NCBI GenBank assembly: GCA_023263735.1
Contig: JALQUQ010000072.1
Coordinates: 1-10,718 of the forward strand
Reading direction: 5' to 3'
Length of the DNA stretch: 10,718 bases
From: Paracoccaceae bacterium
GTDB lineage: Bacteria; Pseudomonadota; Alphaproteobacteria; Rhodobacterales; Rhodobacteraceae
The number at the start of each line of letters is the position of its first letter. Position 1 is the stretch's first letter. Below the pieces are notes generated by a model that was given only the letters and a program-made list of their open reading frames with translations, was not told the origin of the DNA and did no database searches. Positions 1-7,226 of this stretch are shown one piece after another. The position numbers and the translations under genes were made by a program.

Positions 1-1821
1 CTCGGCCGCCTTTGCCACTCTCCACGTCAGGCCCTCATCGGCCACCCCCGTTACATCGTCTTCGGCGTCCAGAATTTCAACCCTGTGGGCGCGATCGGCC
101 TGCAAACGGGCCAAGGATTCCGCCAGACATTGCCGCGCGATTTCCTTGTCGGCATCGGGGCGCAGCGCGGCGGTGATGCGCACATGCGGATGCAACAGGA
201 CCGCTTCGGTTGGCAGGGGGGCTTCGGCCATCAGAACGGCGGTCAGATCGGGGGATGTCTGGTGATACAGCATCAGATTGCGCACCAGATCATGGCCATC
301 ATCGGTAAATTCCAGCCGCTCCAGCGCGGATTCGAATTCGGGGATCAGATCGGGATGCGACAGGCACCCCGCAAGGATCACCGCTTCGCGCAGGTGATCC
401 TGCCCTCCTTCGGAATTGCCCGCCAAAAGCGAGGCCCGGGTCTGGCTCAGCGGGGCTACCGGCAAGATCGGCTGGCCAAATCGACCGCGCGGCGACCACG
501 GCGCGCGGGGCTGAAAGGCCTCTCTCTTTTGCGGCCGCCGCCCGATCCCGAACAGCTCGTTGCGCAACTCTTTGAATTCGGCGGCGTAATGGTTGCGCAG
601 CCGCAGATCTTTGACCCGGTCAAGCGCGGCAAGCAGCGCCACATCCAGCGCGGCCTTGCGTTCCGGGCTGTCAAAGACCTTGCCCTCGATCTCGCGTTGC
701 CACAGCAGGCGGACCATGGGTTGCGCCTCGTCCAGAACCTTTTGCATGGCGGCCGGACCCTGCGCCTTGATCAGATCATCCGGGTCCAGCCCCGAGGGCA
801 GCATCGCAATCCGCAGCGCCTTGCCCGCCTCCAACAGGGGACGCGCAAGATCGACCACCCGCAACGCGGCCCGCATGCCCGCCGTATCGCCATCCAAGGC
901 GATGATCGGCTCGTTCGACACCCGCCACAAAAGCCGCAGTTGATCTTCGGTCACCGCCGTGCCCAGTGGCGCGACCGTCCCCTTGAACCCCGCTTCCGAC
1001 AGGGCGATCACATCCATATACCCTTCGGCCACGATCAGGGGCTGGCCTTTGCCCACCGCCTCGCGCGCGGGGCCAAAGTTGAACAGATTGCGCCCTTTGT
1101 CGAACAGCGGCGTTTCCGGGCCATTCAGATATTTCGCCCGCGCATTCGGGTCCAGCGACCGCCCGCCCAGACTGATCGCCCGCCCACGCCCATCGCGAAT
1201 GGGAAAGATGATGCGCGCGCGGAACCGGTCATAGACCGACCCATCGTCCGATTTCGCACACAGACCCGAGTCAAGGATGAGATCGGCGGCAAATCCCTTT
1301 TGCTGCAACGATTGAAACAGGGCTTGGCGGCCATCGGGGCACCAGCCGATCTCCCACCGCTCTTGCGCGGCTTCTGACAATCCGCGCTTGGCGATATAGG
1401 CACGGGCCTCGGCCGCCTGTCCGGTCTTCAATTGCAACCGCATCCATTTGACCGCCTCTTCCATCACTTCGGTCAGTTGGGTCCGGCGGTCTGCCTTTTT
1501 CGCGGCCTCGGGATCGCGGGCAGGCATCTGAACGCCCGCCTCTCGCGCCAACCGCTCGACCGCATCCATAAACTCCAGATTCTCGGCGTCCTTGATAAAG
1601 GTCAGCACATCGCCTTTGGCATGGCAGCCAAAGCAATAGTAAAACCCTTTGCGGTCATCGACGTGAAAGCTTGCGGATTTTTCCTGATGAAACGGGCAGG
1701 GGGCCCACCAATCGCCCTTGGCCATATTGGATTTGCGCATATCCCAAGTGACCTTTCGCCCCACAATCTGGGAAAGGGTCACGCGGGATCGTATCTCATC
1801 AAGAAATCCGTTGGGCAGCAT
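1..1821 (-). CDS. dnaG: DNA primase DnaG (3' end beyond the window)
   Basis: DnaG synthesises the RNA primers for lagging-strand replication and works with the DnaB helicase. The frame is open from an ATG at 1821 to the left edge: 607 codons, with no stop reached. Family members run to roughly 640-660 residues, so only a short C-terminal piece of the DnaB-binding domain should be missing. The N-terminal CHC2 zinc finger is visible (C42, H45, C63, C66; motifs CPFH and CFGCH). The TOPRIM catalytic core follows, with the EGYMD motif (E266) and the metal-binding DGD motif (D310, D312). The start is set by the conserved beginning MLPNGFLDEIRSRV; no strong Shine-Dalgarno sequence is seen before it. 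The gene is divergent from the unknown gene at 1947. In relatives dnaG is usually followed by rpoD, which would lie just outside the window; that is inference. Long antisense frames over it are shadows. Confidence 0.97.
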   Translation of the reverse strand, partial: MLPNGFLDEIRSRVTLSQIVGRKVTWDMRKSNMAKGDWWAPCPFHQEKSASFHVDDRKGFYYCFGCHAKGDVLTFIKDAENLEFMDAVERLAREAGVQMPARDPEAAKKADRRTQLTEVMEEAVKWMRLQLKTGQAAEARAYIAKRGLSEAAQERWEIGWCPDGRQALFQSLQQKGFAADLILDSGLCAKSDDGSVYDRFRARIIFPIRDGRGRAISLGGRSLDPNARAKYLNGPETPLFDKGRNLFNFGPAREAVGKGQPLIVAEGYMDVIALSEAGFKGTVAPLGTAVTEDQLRLLWRVSNEPIIALDGDTAGMRAALRVVDLARPLLEAGKALRIAMLPSGLDPDDLIKAQGPAAMQKVLDEAQPMVRLLWQREIEGKVFDSPERKAALDVALLAALDRVKDLRLRNHYAAEFKELRNELFGIGRRPQKREAFQPRAPWSPRGRFGQPILPVAPLSQTRASLLAGNSEGGQDHLREAVILAGCLSHPDLIPEFESALERLEFTDDGHDLVRNLMLYHQTSPDLTAVLMAEAPLPTEAVLLHPHVRITAALRPDADKEIARQCLAESLARLQADRAHRVEILDAEDDVTGVADEGLTWRVAKAAE

Positions 1822-1932
1822 TGGGTCGTGTGGCTTTGAGGTTTCGGCGACTATCGTTCGTTTGCGGGGGCTAGTCCAGCCATCAGACCGGGATTGATTG
1901 CGTTACCCGCTCCGCGCAGGTATTTCCCGCCC

Positions 1933-1940
1933 AAAGGAGA
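1933..1940 (+). promoter_or_regulatory. Strong ribosome binding site of the 208-residue gene
   Basis: AAAGGAGA lies six bases before the ATG at 1947, one of the best Shine-Dalgarno matches in the window. It fixes this ATG as the start over other in-frame possibilities. The rest of the 125-base divergent gap to dnaG (1822-1946) must hold the promoters of both genes, but I see no convincing -35/-10 pair in it. Confidence 0.8.
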
Positions 1941-1946
1941 CCCGCC

Positions 1947-2573
1947 ATGGACGCAAGCTTGGTTCAATCCCTGTTCACCCGCAAAGACGGGTCTTATCTC
2001 TTTGCCCGCTGGGGGCGGCCCATCGTGCCGGTGGTCTTTGGCGTCGAGGATGCCACGCTGTCAACGGTCAAGGGCGCGATCGAGGCGGTGGTGACCATCG
2101 CTGGCCACAAGATGGCCGAGACGGACCCGGAACTGGGGGCCAACCTCATGGTGTTCTTCTTTCGCGATTGGGACGAATTGCGCCATGTCAAGGATCTGGA
2201 CCGCCTGATCCCCGATCTGCACCCCTTGCTGCAACGGCTGGAAACGGCGGGGGCCAATCAATACCGCGCGTTCCGCTTTGATCCCTCGGGGGCCATCCGC
2301 GCCTCTTTTGTCTTCTTGCGCATGGATGCCACACTGTCAGACCTTCCCGCCGCGGATTTGGCCCTGTCTCAGGCGGCGCATGCCATTTTGTTGTGGGGAG
2401 ATGGCGCCTTTGATCGGGTCGCGCCCTTGGTCAGCGATGGCAAAAAGGTCCTGCTGAATCCGCAGATTGCCGCGCTGATTCAGGCAGGTTACGACCCGAT
2501 CCTGCCCGCCATGTCGACCGACCCCAGCCACGCCTTGCGCCTTTCGGCCCGGGTGGCAACCAAGTTGACGTAA
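1947..2573 (+). CDS. Conserved-looking protein of unknown function, 208 residues
   Basis: I do not recognise a named domain. The product is a soluble-looking 208-residue protein with no signal peptide and no membrane segment. It shows an N-terminal part with a basic/aromatic patch (ARWGRPIVPVVFG, about residues 20-32), an alpha-helical stretch around 38-60, a strongly hydrophobic strand followed by an acidic-aromatic motif (MVFFFRDWDEL, 68-78), a second hydrophobic strand around 119-125, and a leucine/alanine-rich C-terminal half. That it is a real gene is supported by an excellent Shine-Dalgarno sequence (AAAGGAGA, 1933-1940) six bases before the ATG, G/C-rich third positions, and a strong terminator after it. 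It is monocistronic and divergent from dnaG, with about 125 bases between the two starts. I have the impression that similar proteins exist in Rhodobacteraceae, but could not search. No function is proposed. Confidence 0.85.
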   Translation: MDASLVQSLFTRKDGSYLFARWGRPIVPVVFGVEDATLSTVKGAIEAVVTIAGHKMAETDPELGANLMVFFFRDWDELRHVKDLDRLIPDLHPLLQRLETAGANQYRAFRFDPSGAIRASFVFLRMDATLSDLPAADLALSQAAHAILLWGDGAFDRVAPLVSDGKKVLLNPQIAALIQAGYDPILPAMSTDPSHALRLSARVATKLT

Positions 2574-2581
2574 GGAAATCC

Positions 2582-2618
2582 AGACTACCACTTTTGGATA
2601 GGTTTGGTATGGTGGTCT
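2582..2618 (+). other. Stem-loop in the 3' untranslated region
   Basis: The arms AGACTACCA (2582-2590) and TGGTGGTCT (2610-2618) can form nine pairs in RNA, one of them a U-G wobble, around a 19-base loop. The element starts nine bases after the stop codon of the 208-residue gene and comes before the rho-independent terminator. It has no T run of its own, so it is more likely an RNA-stabilising or processing structure, or a DNA inverted repeat, than a terminator. Seen in sequence only; function unknown. Confidence 0.4.
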
Positions 2619-2658
2619 TCGTTAACACGGCGTTCATTTATACTGAACATTTCAAAAC

Positions 2659-2690
2659 ACGGGGCTGGCCTAGGTCAGCCCCGTTTTTTT
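2659..2690 (+). terminator. Strong rho-independent terminator, possibly bidirectional
   Basis: The arms ACGGGGCTGGCC and GGTCAGCCCCGT form a near-perfect stem of up to 12 pairs (one G-U) around a tiny TA centre at 2671-2672, followed directly by seven T (2684-2690). It ends the 208-residue gene on the plus strand. The right arm and tail are duplicated: CCCCG plus a T run occurs at 2679-2690 and again at 2691-2701. On the minus strand the same stem is followed by a short TGTTTT tract, so it probably also ends the five-gene operon whose last stop is at 2724. Confidence 0.85.
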
Positions 2691-2723
2691 CCCCGTTTTT
2701 TGTCGTGCCGTCCCGGGGGGCCG

Positions 2724-4064
2724 TCATTCCCGGCCCGCGCGCCATTCCTTGACCCGCAGATAGGCATTCGCCCCCACCGTTGAAAACGGGCGCGGGGGCA
2801 GTTTTGTGGGCGCGGTTTCGGCGTCGAAGTGGCGCGTGATTGCGGTCGTCAGGCCCATCACCCGCTCGGCCGCCGCCATCCCCGTCAGGGTGGATCGCGC
2901 GGTCCCCAGCCCGTTGCACACGGTTGCGGCATAAAGCCCGGGCTCCAACTCACGCGCCACGGAAACGGCGTTGCGGGTCAGGCACAAATGCCCCGCCCAG
3001 GTGAATTCCTGCCTGACCCCGGCCAGCCCCGGAAAACGGTCGGCGAATTTGCGGGCATGCACGGCGGCCGTGCGGCGCAACTGCGCGGCAGAGGCCTCCA
3101 TCCCCGGCTCAAAGGTCGCGCAGGTGCGGGTCACGATCCGGTTGCCGCCCAATCCGGTATCGATGCGCCGCATCGTCGTGCCCATCGGGTCTGACGGGGT
3201 CACCCCCCAGCGTGGCCGTCCGCCAAGCGTCTTGACCTGCTCGGCCGACAGATCGACGGTCATCGACGCATAAAGAAACACATGCATCAGCCGGTTTTCG
3301 GCAAATCCAAAACTTTCCAGATGGCCATTGTTGGCCAAGATCACCTTGCCCGCGCTGACAATGCCCCGTGGCGTGGTCAGCCGCCACCCCGCGCCCATGC
3401 GGGCAAAGGCGGTGACGGGGGTCTGTTCCCAGATGCCAACGCCATTTTGCCGCAACCCTTCGCCGAACCCCCGCACAAAGCCTGCGGGTTGCAGCATCAC
3501 GGTGCCGGGTGTGTACAGGCCCGAAACATAATGCCGGCTGCCGGTCAGGTCATACATGCCCTGCGCATCCAACCGTTCGTTCGGCTCGCCCAGCGAGGTC
3601 AGGTGATTGGCATAAGACAGGTTCAGCGCATCCGCCGTATCCGAGGCCGCGCCATTCACCTTGCCCACAGGATCAAAGAAATCGCGGCGGATGCCATAGT
3701 CCTCAACCGCGCCCCGGGCAAAGCCGATGGCCGCCCGGTTCAGATCGATCATGCCCCGGTCATCCCCATGGCCCGCATAATCATCCGAGGTCAGTTCATG
3801 CGGCAAATCGATCATGAACCCGGAATTGCGCCCCGATGCCCCTTCGGCCAGACGCGAGGCCTCCAGCACGGCAATCGTGATCTTGGGATCAAGCTCGCGC
3901 AGCCGACGTGCGGCGGCCAGCCCGGCAAAACCGCCGCCAATGATGGCGACATCCACGGTTTGATCGCCGGGCAGCGCAACCGGGGCAGGCTGGCCGGGCA
4001 AGATCGCCGACCAAGCCGCCGGTCCCCGATGCACGGGCGTGCGACGCGCCGTAAAACTGCTCAT
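2724..4064 (-). CDS. FAD-dependent amine/amino-acid oxidoreductase (DAO family, PuuB/OrdL-like)
   Basis: A 446-residue flavoprotein of the D-amino-acid oxidase (DAO) superfamily. Such enzymes oxidise the C-N bond of secondary or primary amines or amino acids to an imine. The N-terminal Rossmann motif GGGFAG is at residues 43-48, with E68 closing the second strand to hold the FAD ribose. The family motif GASGRNSG follows at 75-82. The C-terminal FAD-contacting segment has a conserved NGLGTARSTLTG run. The leading WSAILPG segment before the Rossmann fold resembles the OrdL/PuuB branch (gamma-glutamylputrescine oxidase-like). There is no signal peptide, so it should be cytoplasmic. It is the last gene of the operon: its ATG overlaps the stop of the ProC-like gene as ATGA. 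The electron acceptor (oxygen or quinone) and the substrate cannot be told from sequence. The PuuC-like dehydrogenase in the same operon fits an amine-to-aldehyde-to-acid route. Confidence 0.9.
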   Translation of the reverse strand: MSSFTARRTPVHRGPAAWSAILPGQPAPVALPGDQTVDVAIIGGGFAGLAAARRLRELDPKITIAVLEASRLAEGASGRNSGFMIDLPHELTSDDYAGHGDDRGMIDLNRAAIGFARGAVEDYGIRRDFFDPVGKVNGAASDTADALNLSYANHLTSLGEPNERLDAQGMYDLTGSRHYVSGLYTPGTVMLQPAGFVRGFGEGLRQNGVGIWEQTPVTAFARMGAGWRLTTPRGIVSAGKVILANNGHLESFGFAENRLMHVFLYASMTVDLSAEQVKTLGGRPRWGVTPSDPMGTTMRRIDTGLGGNRIVTRTCATFEPGMEASAAQLRRTAAVHARKFADRFPGLAGVRQEFTWAGHLCLTRNAVSVARELEPGLYAATVCNGLGTARSTLTGMAAAERVMGLTTAITRHFDAETAPTKLPPRPFSTVGANAYLRVKEWRAGRE

Positions 4065-4828
4065 GTCCGTGCCTCGCCCTCATTCCCCAGCCCAAGCCGG
4101 GTTTGAAATCCATCCAGACCCCGCCGCAGATCATCAAGCGCCGGGGCCATCGCCGCGCGAAGGGTCGCATTCAGCCCCCCCTCGGTTGACAGCTTTTGCA
4201 ACGCCGCCGCCAATTCCCCCTCGGCCGCCTGTGCGGGCAGATAACAGCGGATCATGGCGGCGATATAGGCTTCGGCCCCCACCGTCTCACCCGTATATCC
4301 CGCCAGCCAATCGGCCGCCGTCAACAGTTGCGCCAAGATCGGAGAGCAAAGCGCCGAAGCCCCCAGATGCGCATTCAGCGCGCGCTCGGACGGCTGGGTC
4401 AGCACCAGATTGCGCGCGCCAAACAGCGCCTCCAGCACGGGCGAGCGGGGATAGACCGGCAGCGGGCAACCGCCCACCGCGATCGGGGGCAGGGGGATCG
4501 TGATCGCGATATCCCGGGCCGGCGCGCACAGATCCCGCAACCGGTCCAACGAAACATCGACCATCACCGAAAGGACCGTCTGGTCAGGTCGGAACGGCAG
4601 GCCGGGCAACACATCCACCGCGACCCGCGCCAACAGGCACAAAAAGACCACGTCAGACTCGGCCACCACCGTTTCATTATCGGCAATCGTCACCCCCGCC
4701 ACTTCGGCACTCAGGGTGGCGGCCATCGTGGGATTGCGCGGCGAAATCAGGATCTGATGACCCTGACCCGCCAATCCGCGCACCATCGCGGCGGTGATTT
4801 CGCCCGTGCCCAGAAACCCCAGACGCAT
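4061..4828 (-). CDS. ProC-like NAD(P)-binding reductase (pyrroline-5-carboxylate reductase family)
   Basis: The 255-residue product resembles pyrroline-5-carboxylate reductase, which reduces a cyclic imine to proline. It has an N-terminal dinucleotide-binding motif (LGTGEIT, residues 6-12) and an SPRN segment at the end of the second strand (29-32), which suggests NADPH preference. A Rossmann domain extends to about residue 150 and is followed by a helical dimerisation domain. A STEGGLN segment (214-220) sits where ProC proteins carry their substrate-loop motif TSPGGTT. That loop differs clearly from the standard one, so the substrate is probably not plain pyrroline-5-carboxylate. The gene begins two bases after the aldehyde dehydrogenase stop and ends with an ATGA overlap into the FAD oxidoreductase gene, so it is a fixed member of the catabolic operon. 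A housekeeping proline-biosynthesis role is unlikely. F420- or NADP-dependent oxidoreductase is the alternative label. Confidence 0.8.
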   Translation of the reverse strand: MRLGFLGTGEITAAMVRGLAGQGHQILISPRNPTMAATLSAEVAGVTIADNETVVAESDVVFLCLLARVAVDVLPGLPFRPDQTVLSVMVDVSLDRLRDLCAPARDIAITIPLPPIAVGGCPLPVYPRSPVLEALFGARNLVLTQPSERALNAHLGASALCSPILAQLLTAADWLAGYTGETVGAEAYIAAMIRCYLPAQAAEGELAAALQKLSTEGGLNATLRAAMAPALDDLRRGLDGFQTRLGLGNEGEART

Positions 4829-4830
4829 GA

Positions 4831-6318
4831 TCAGCCTACCGCGCTGTCAAGATCGTCCTGCAGGTCGATCCAGATCGTCTTTAACTGGGTGTACTGGTCA
4901 TGCGCATGAATGCCATTGTCCCGCCCGCCAAAGCCCGAGGCCTTGTATCCACCAAAGGGCGTTGAAATATCGCCCTCGCCAAAGTTGTTCACCGTCACCG
5001 TGCCTGCCCGGATGGCCCGTGCCCCCCGGATCGCGCGTTTGACATTGGCGGTAAAGATCGATGCGGCAAGGCCATAATCGGTGTCATTGGCCAGCGCGAT
5101 TGCCTCATCAAAGCTGTCAACCGTCAACACCGACAGCACCGGCCCGAAAATCTCGTCGCGGGCCTGCAGGCTGTCGCGGCCAACCTCCAGAATGGTCGGC
5201 TCCACAAAGCCCGCCTTGGCCTTGCCCCCCACCAGCACCGTCGCCCCGTCCAGATAGGCCGAAACCTTGTCGAAATGCGCCCGTGACACCAAGGCGCCCA
5301 CGCGGTTCACCGGGTCCAGCGGGTCGCCCATGGGCCATTCCCGCAGATGGGCGACGATCCGGTCCAACAGCGCGGCCTTGACGCCCTTTTGCACGATCAA
5401 CCGCGATGTGGCCGAGCAGTTCTCGCCCATGTTCCAAAAGGCGCCGTTCACGATATGGGCCGCCACACGGTCCAGATTTTCGGCATCATCCAGCACGACG
5501 GCCGGGTTCTTGCCCCCCATCTCCAGCGTGATTTCCTTGCCGTTCGACTCGGCCGCATAAGACAGGAACCGCCGCCCCGTCCGGGTCGAACCGGTAAAGG
5601 ATACGGCATCAATATCCATATGCCGCCCAATCGCCTCGCCCGTTTCCCCGCCGCCCGGCAAGACGTTGAACACCCCAGCCGGAATCCCGGCCTCCATCGC
5701 CAATTCAGCCACGCGCAGGGCCGTCAGGCTGGTTTCCATCGCCGGTTTGACAAGGATCGAACACCCCGCCGCCAAGGCTGGGCCGATCTTCCACGCCAGC
5801 ATCAACAAGGGGAAATTCCACGGCAACACCAAGCCCACCACGCCGACGGGTTCGCGCACCACCATCGCGATATGGTCATCTGACGCGGGCGAGACCTGAT
5901 CGTAAATCTTGTCGATCAGTTCCGCATGCCAGATCAGGCAGTTGATCGTTTCGGGCACATCGACCGTTTCGCAGTCAAAAATCGTCTTGCCGCTGTCCAG
6001 GCTTTCCATCACCGCCAGTTCGCGGGCATTGCGGCGGATCAATTTGGCCAGCCGGATCAGCGCCTCCTTGCGATCGCGTGGCGGCAGGCGCGACCAACGG
6101 CCGTCTTCAAAGGCGTCGCGCGCCTTGGCCACGGCAAAATCGACATCCGCCGCCGCGCAGGCCGCGACCTTGGCCAGAACCGCGCCGGTCGCCGGGTTGA
6201 TCGTGTCAAAGGTTGCCCCGCTGATCGCCGGGCGAAAGCTGCCATCGACAAACGCTTGCGTGGGCAGGGTCAGCCCCTTGGCCAGAGCCTTGTAGTCTTC
6301 GGTGGTCAAAAGGGTCAT
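4831..6318 (-). CDS. NAD(P)-dependent aldehyde dehydrogenase, PuuC-like
   Basis: A full-length 495-residue aldehyde dehydrogenase that oxidises an aldehyde to a carboxylate with NAD(P)+. Key residues are in place: N168 in PWNFP (oxyanion hole), K191 (cofactor ribose), E266 in LEMGGK (general base), catalytic C301, and the EIFGPV motif at 389-394. The C-terminus, ending around QLKTIWIDL (478-486), closely matches E. coli PuuC (gamma-glutamyl-gamma-aminobutyraldehyde dehydrogenase), as does the REPVGV segment (155-160). The sequence before the nucleophile is GENC rather than the common GQxC. The gene starts five bases after the stop of the DapA-family gene, with a GGAG in the tail of that gene as ribosome binding site, and leads into the ProC-like gene with a two-base gap. 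An omega-amino-aldehyde or semialdehyde substrate is likely by family; the exact one is unknown. Confidence 0.93.
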   Translation of the reverse strand: MTLLTTEDYKALAKGLTLPTQAFVDGSFRPAISGATFDTINPATGAVLAKVAACAAADVDFAVAKARDAFEDGRWSRLPPRDRKEALIRLAKLIRRNARELAVMESLDSGKTIFDCETVDVPETINCLIWHAELIDKIYDQVSPASDDHIAMVVREPVGVVGLVLPWNFPLLMLAWKIGPALAAGCSILVKPAMETSLTALRVAELAMEAGIPAGVFNVLPGGGETGEAIGRHMDIDAVSFTGSTRTGRRFLSYAAESNGKEITLEMGGKNPAVVLDDAENLDRVAAHIVNGAFWNMGENCSATSRLIVQKGVKAALLDRIVAHLREWPMGDPLDPVNRVGALVSRAHFDKVSAYLDGATVLVGGKAKAGFVEPTILEVGRDSLQARDEIFGPVLSVLTVDSFDEAIALANDTDYGLAASIFTANVKRAIRGARAIRAGTVTVNNFGEGDISTPFGGYKASGFGGRDNGIHAHDQYTQLKTIWIDLQDDLDSAVG

Positions 6319-6323
6319 CGCTG

Positions 6324-7226
6324 TTACTCCGCCACGATCTCGGCCACGGTGCGCTTCAGCACGCGCACGACCTGTTCCAACTGCCGCTTGTCATCCTTGT
6401 TCAGCCCCTTCAGAGGCGAGCGCGGCGGGCCGGCATGTCCGCCCATCATTTCCACGCCATGCTTGATGCACTGGATGAACTTGCCGCCCTGTTCCAGCAC
6501 CCGCATCAGCGGCATCATGGCCGACATGATCCGGCGGCCCTTGGCAAAATCGCCCTCCACCGCGCAGGCCCGGTACAGGGCCAGATGCTCGGCGGGCAAA
6601 AAGTTCGATCCGCCGCAAACCCACGACCGCGCGCCCCAGGCAAAGAATTCCAGCGCTTGATCATCCATGCCGCACGACATCTGGATATGCGGATAATCCC
6701 GCGCCAACAGATGCACCCGGTTGATATCGCCCGAGCTTTCCTTGATCGCGCAGAAATTCCGGCTGCGGCCCACACGGTCCAGAAACGCCTCGCCCATGCT
6801 GATGCCCATCCGGCCCGGATAGTTGTACAGCATGATCGGCAGATCGGCGGCCCGGTCGATGGCCAGCGCGTTCAGCGCGTTTTCCTGTTCGGTGGGCACC
6901 GCATAGGGCGGGCTGCCCACAAGGATCGACTCGGCCCCGATCTTGGCCGCATGTTCAGCCATGGCAAGGCTGTCTTCCAGCCGGATCGCGACCGTGCCCA
7001 CCATCAGATGGCAGCGCCCCTTGGTCACGTCGCGGGCCAGCGTCGCCATCTCCTGGCGCTCGGCCATCGACTGGGCGTAATATTCCCCCGTCGATCCACC
7101 GTTGATGATGCCCTGCACACCCGCAGCCATCAGCCATTCCAGATGCCGCACAAAGGCGTCGTGATCGATCCGCCCATCCTCGCCATGCGGCGTGATCGCT
7201 GGCGTGTAAATGCCTTCAAATTTCAT
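6324..7226 (-). CDS. DapA/N-acetylneuraminate lyase family enzyme (class I Schiff-base lyase or deaminase)
   Basis: A 300-residue TIM-barrel protein of the dihydrodipicolinate synthase/N-acetylneuraminate lyase family, at the usual length. The Schiff-base lysine is K162 (AIKESSGD). The catalytic tyrosine is Y134 in LYNYPGR, and R139 of that motif usually binds an alpha-keto-acid carboxylate. The pyruvate-pocket motif is GGSTGE (43-48), so one of the two usual threonines is serine. PPY at 106-108 supplies the second tyrosine. A well-placed AGGAG lies five bases before the ATG, which overlaps the gntR stop as ATGA. Family members in catabolic operons cleave or make keto acids, or deaminate and dehydrate compounds such as pyrroline-4-hydroxy-2-carboxylate. 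A role in lysine synthesis is unlikely given the operon and the diverged C-terminal half. Substrate unknown. Confidence 0.88.
   Translation of the reverse strand: MKFEGIYTPAITPHGEDGRIDHDAFVRHLEWLMAAGVQGIINGGSTGEYYAQSMAERQEMATLARDVTKGRCHLMVGTVAIRLEDSLAMAEHAAKIGAESILVGSPPYAVPTEQENALNALAIDRAADLPIMLYNYPGRMGISMGEAFLDRVGRSRNFCAIKESSGDINRVHLLARDYPHIQMSCGMDDQALEFFAWGARSWVCGGSNFLPAEHLALYRACAVEGDFAKGRRIMSAMMPLMRVLEQGGKFIQCIKHGVEMMGGHAGPPRSPLKGLNKDDKRQLEQVVRVLKRTVAEIVAE

Noticed and set aside
85..1377. 430-residue plus-strand frame antisense to dnaG
   Set aside because: It is a shadow of the dnaG frame in G/C-rich DNA. Its translation is glutamine/arginine/glycine-rich with no domain, while the opposite strand encodes complete CHC2 and TOPRIM motifs.
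3282..4106. 274-residue plus-strand frame opposite the FAD oxidoreductase gene
   Set aside because: Shadow frame. The minus strand carries the GGGFAG and GASGRNSG flavin motifs and is coupled to its neighbours by ATGA overlaps.
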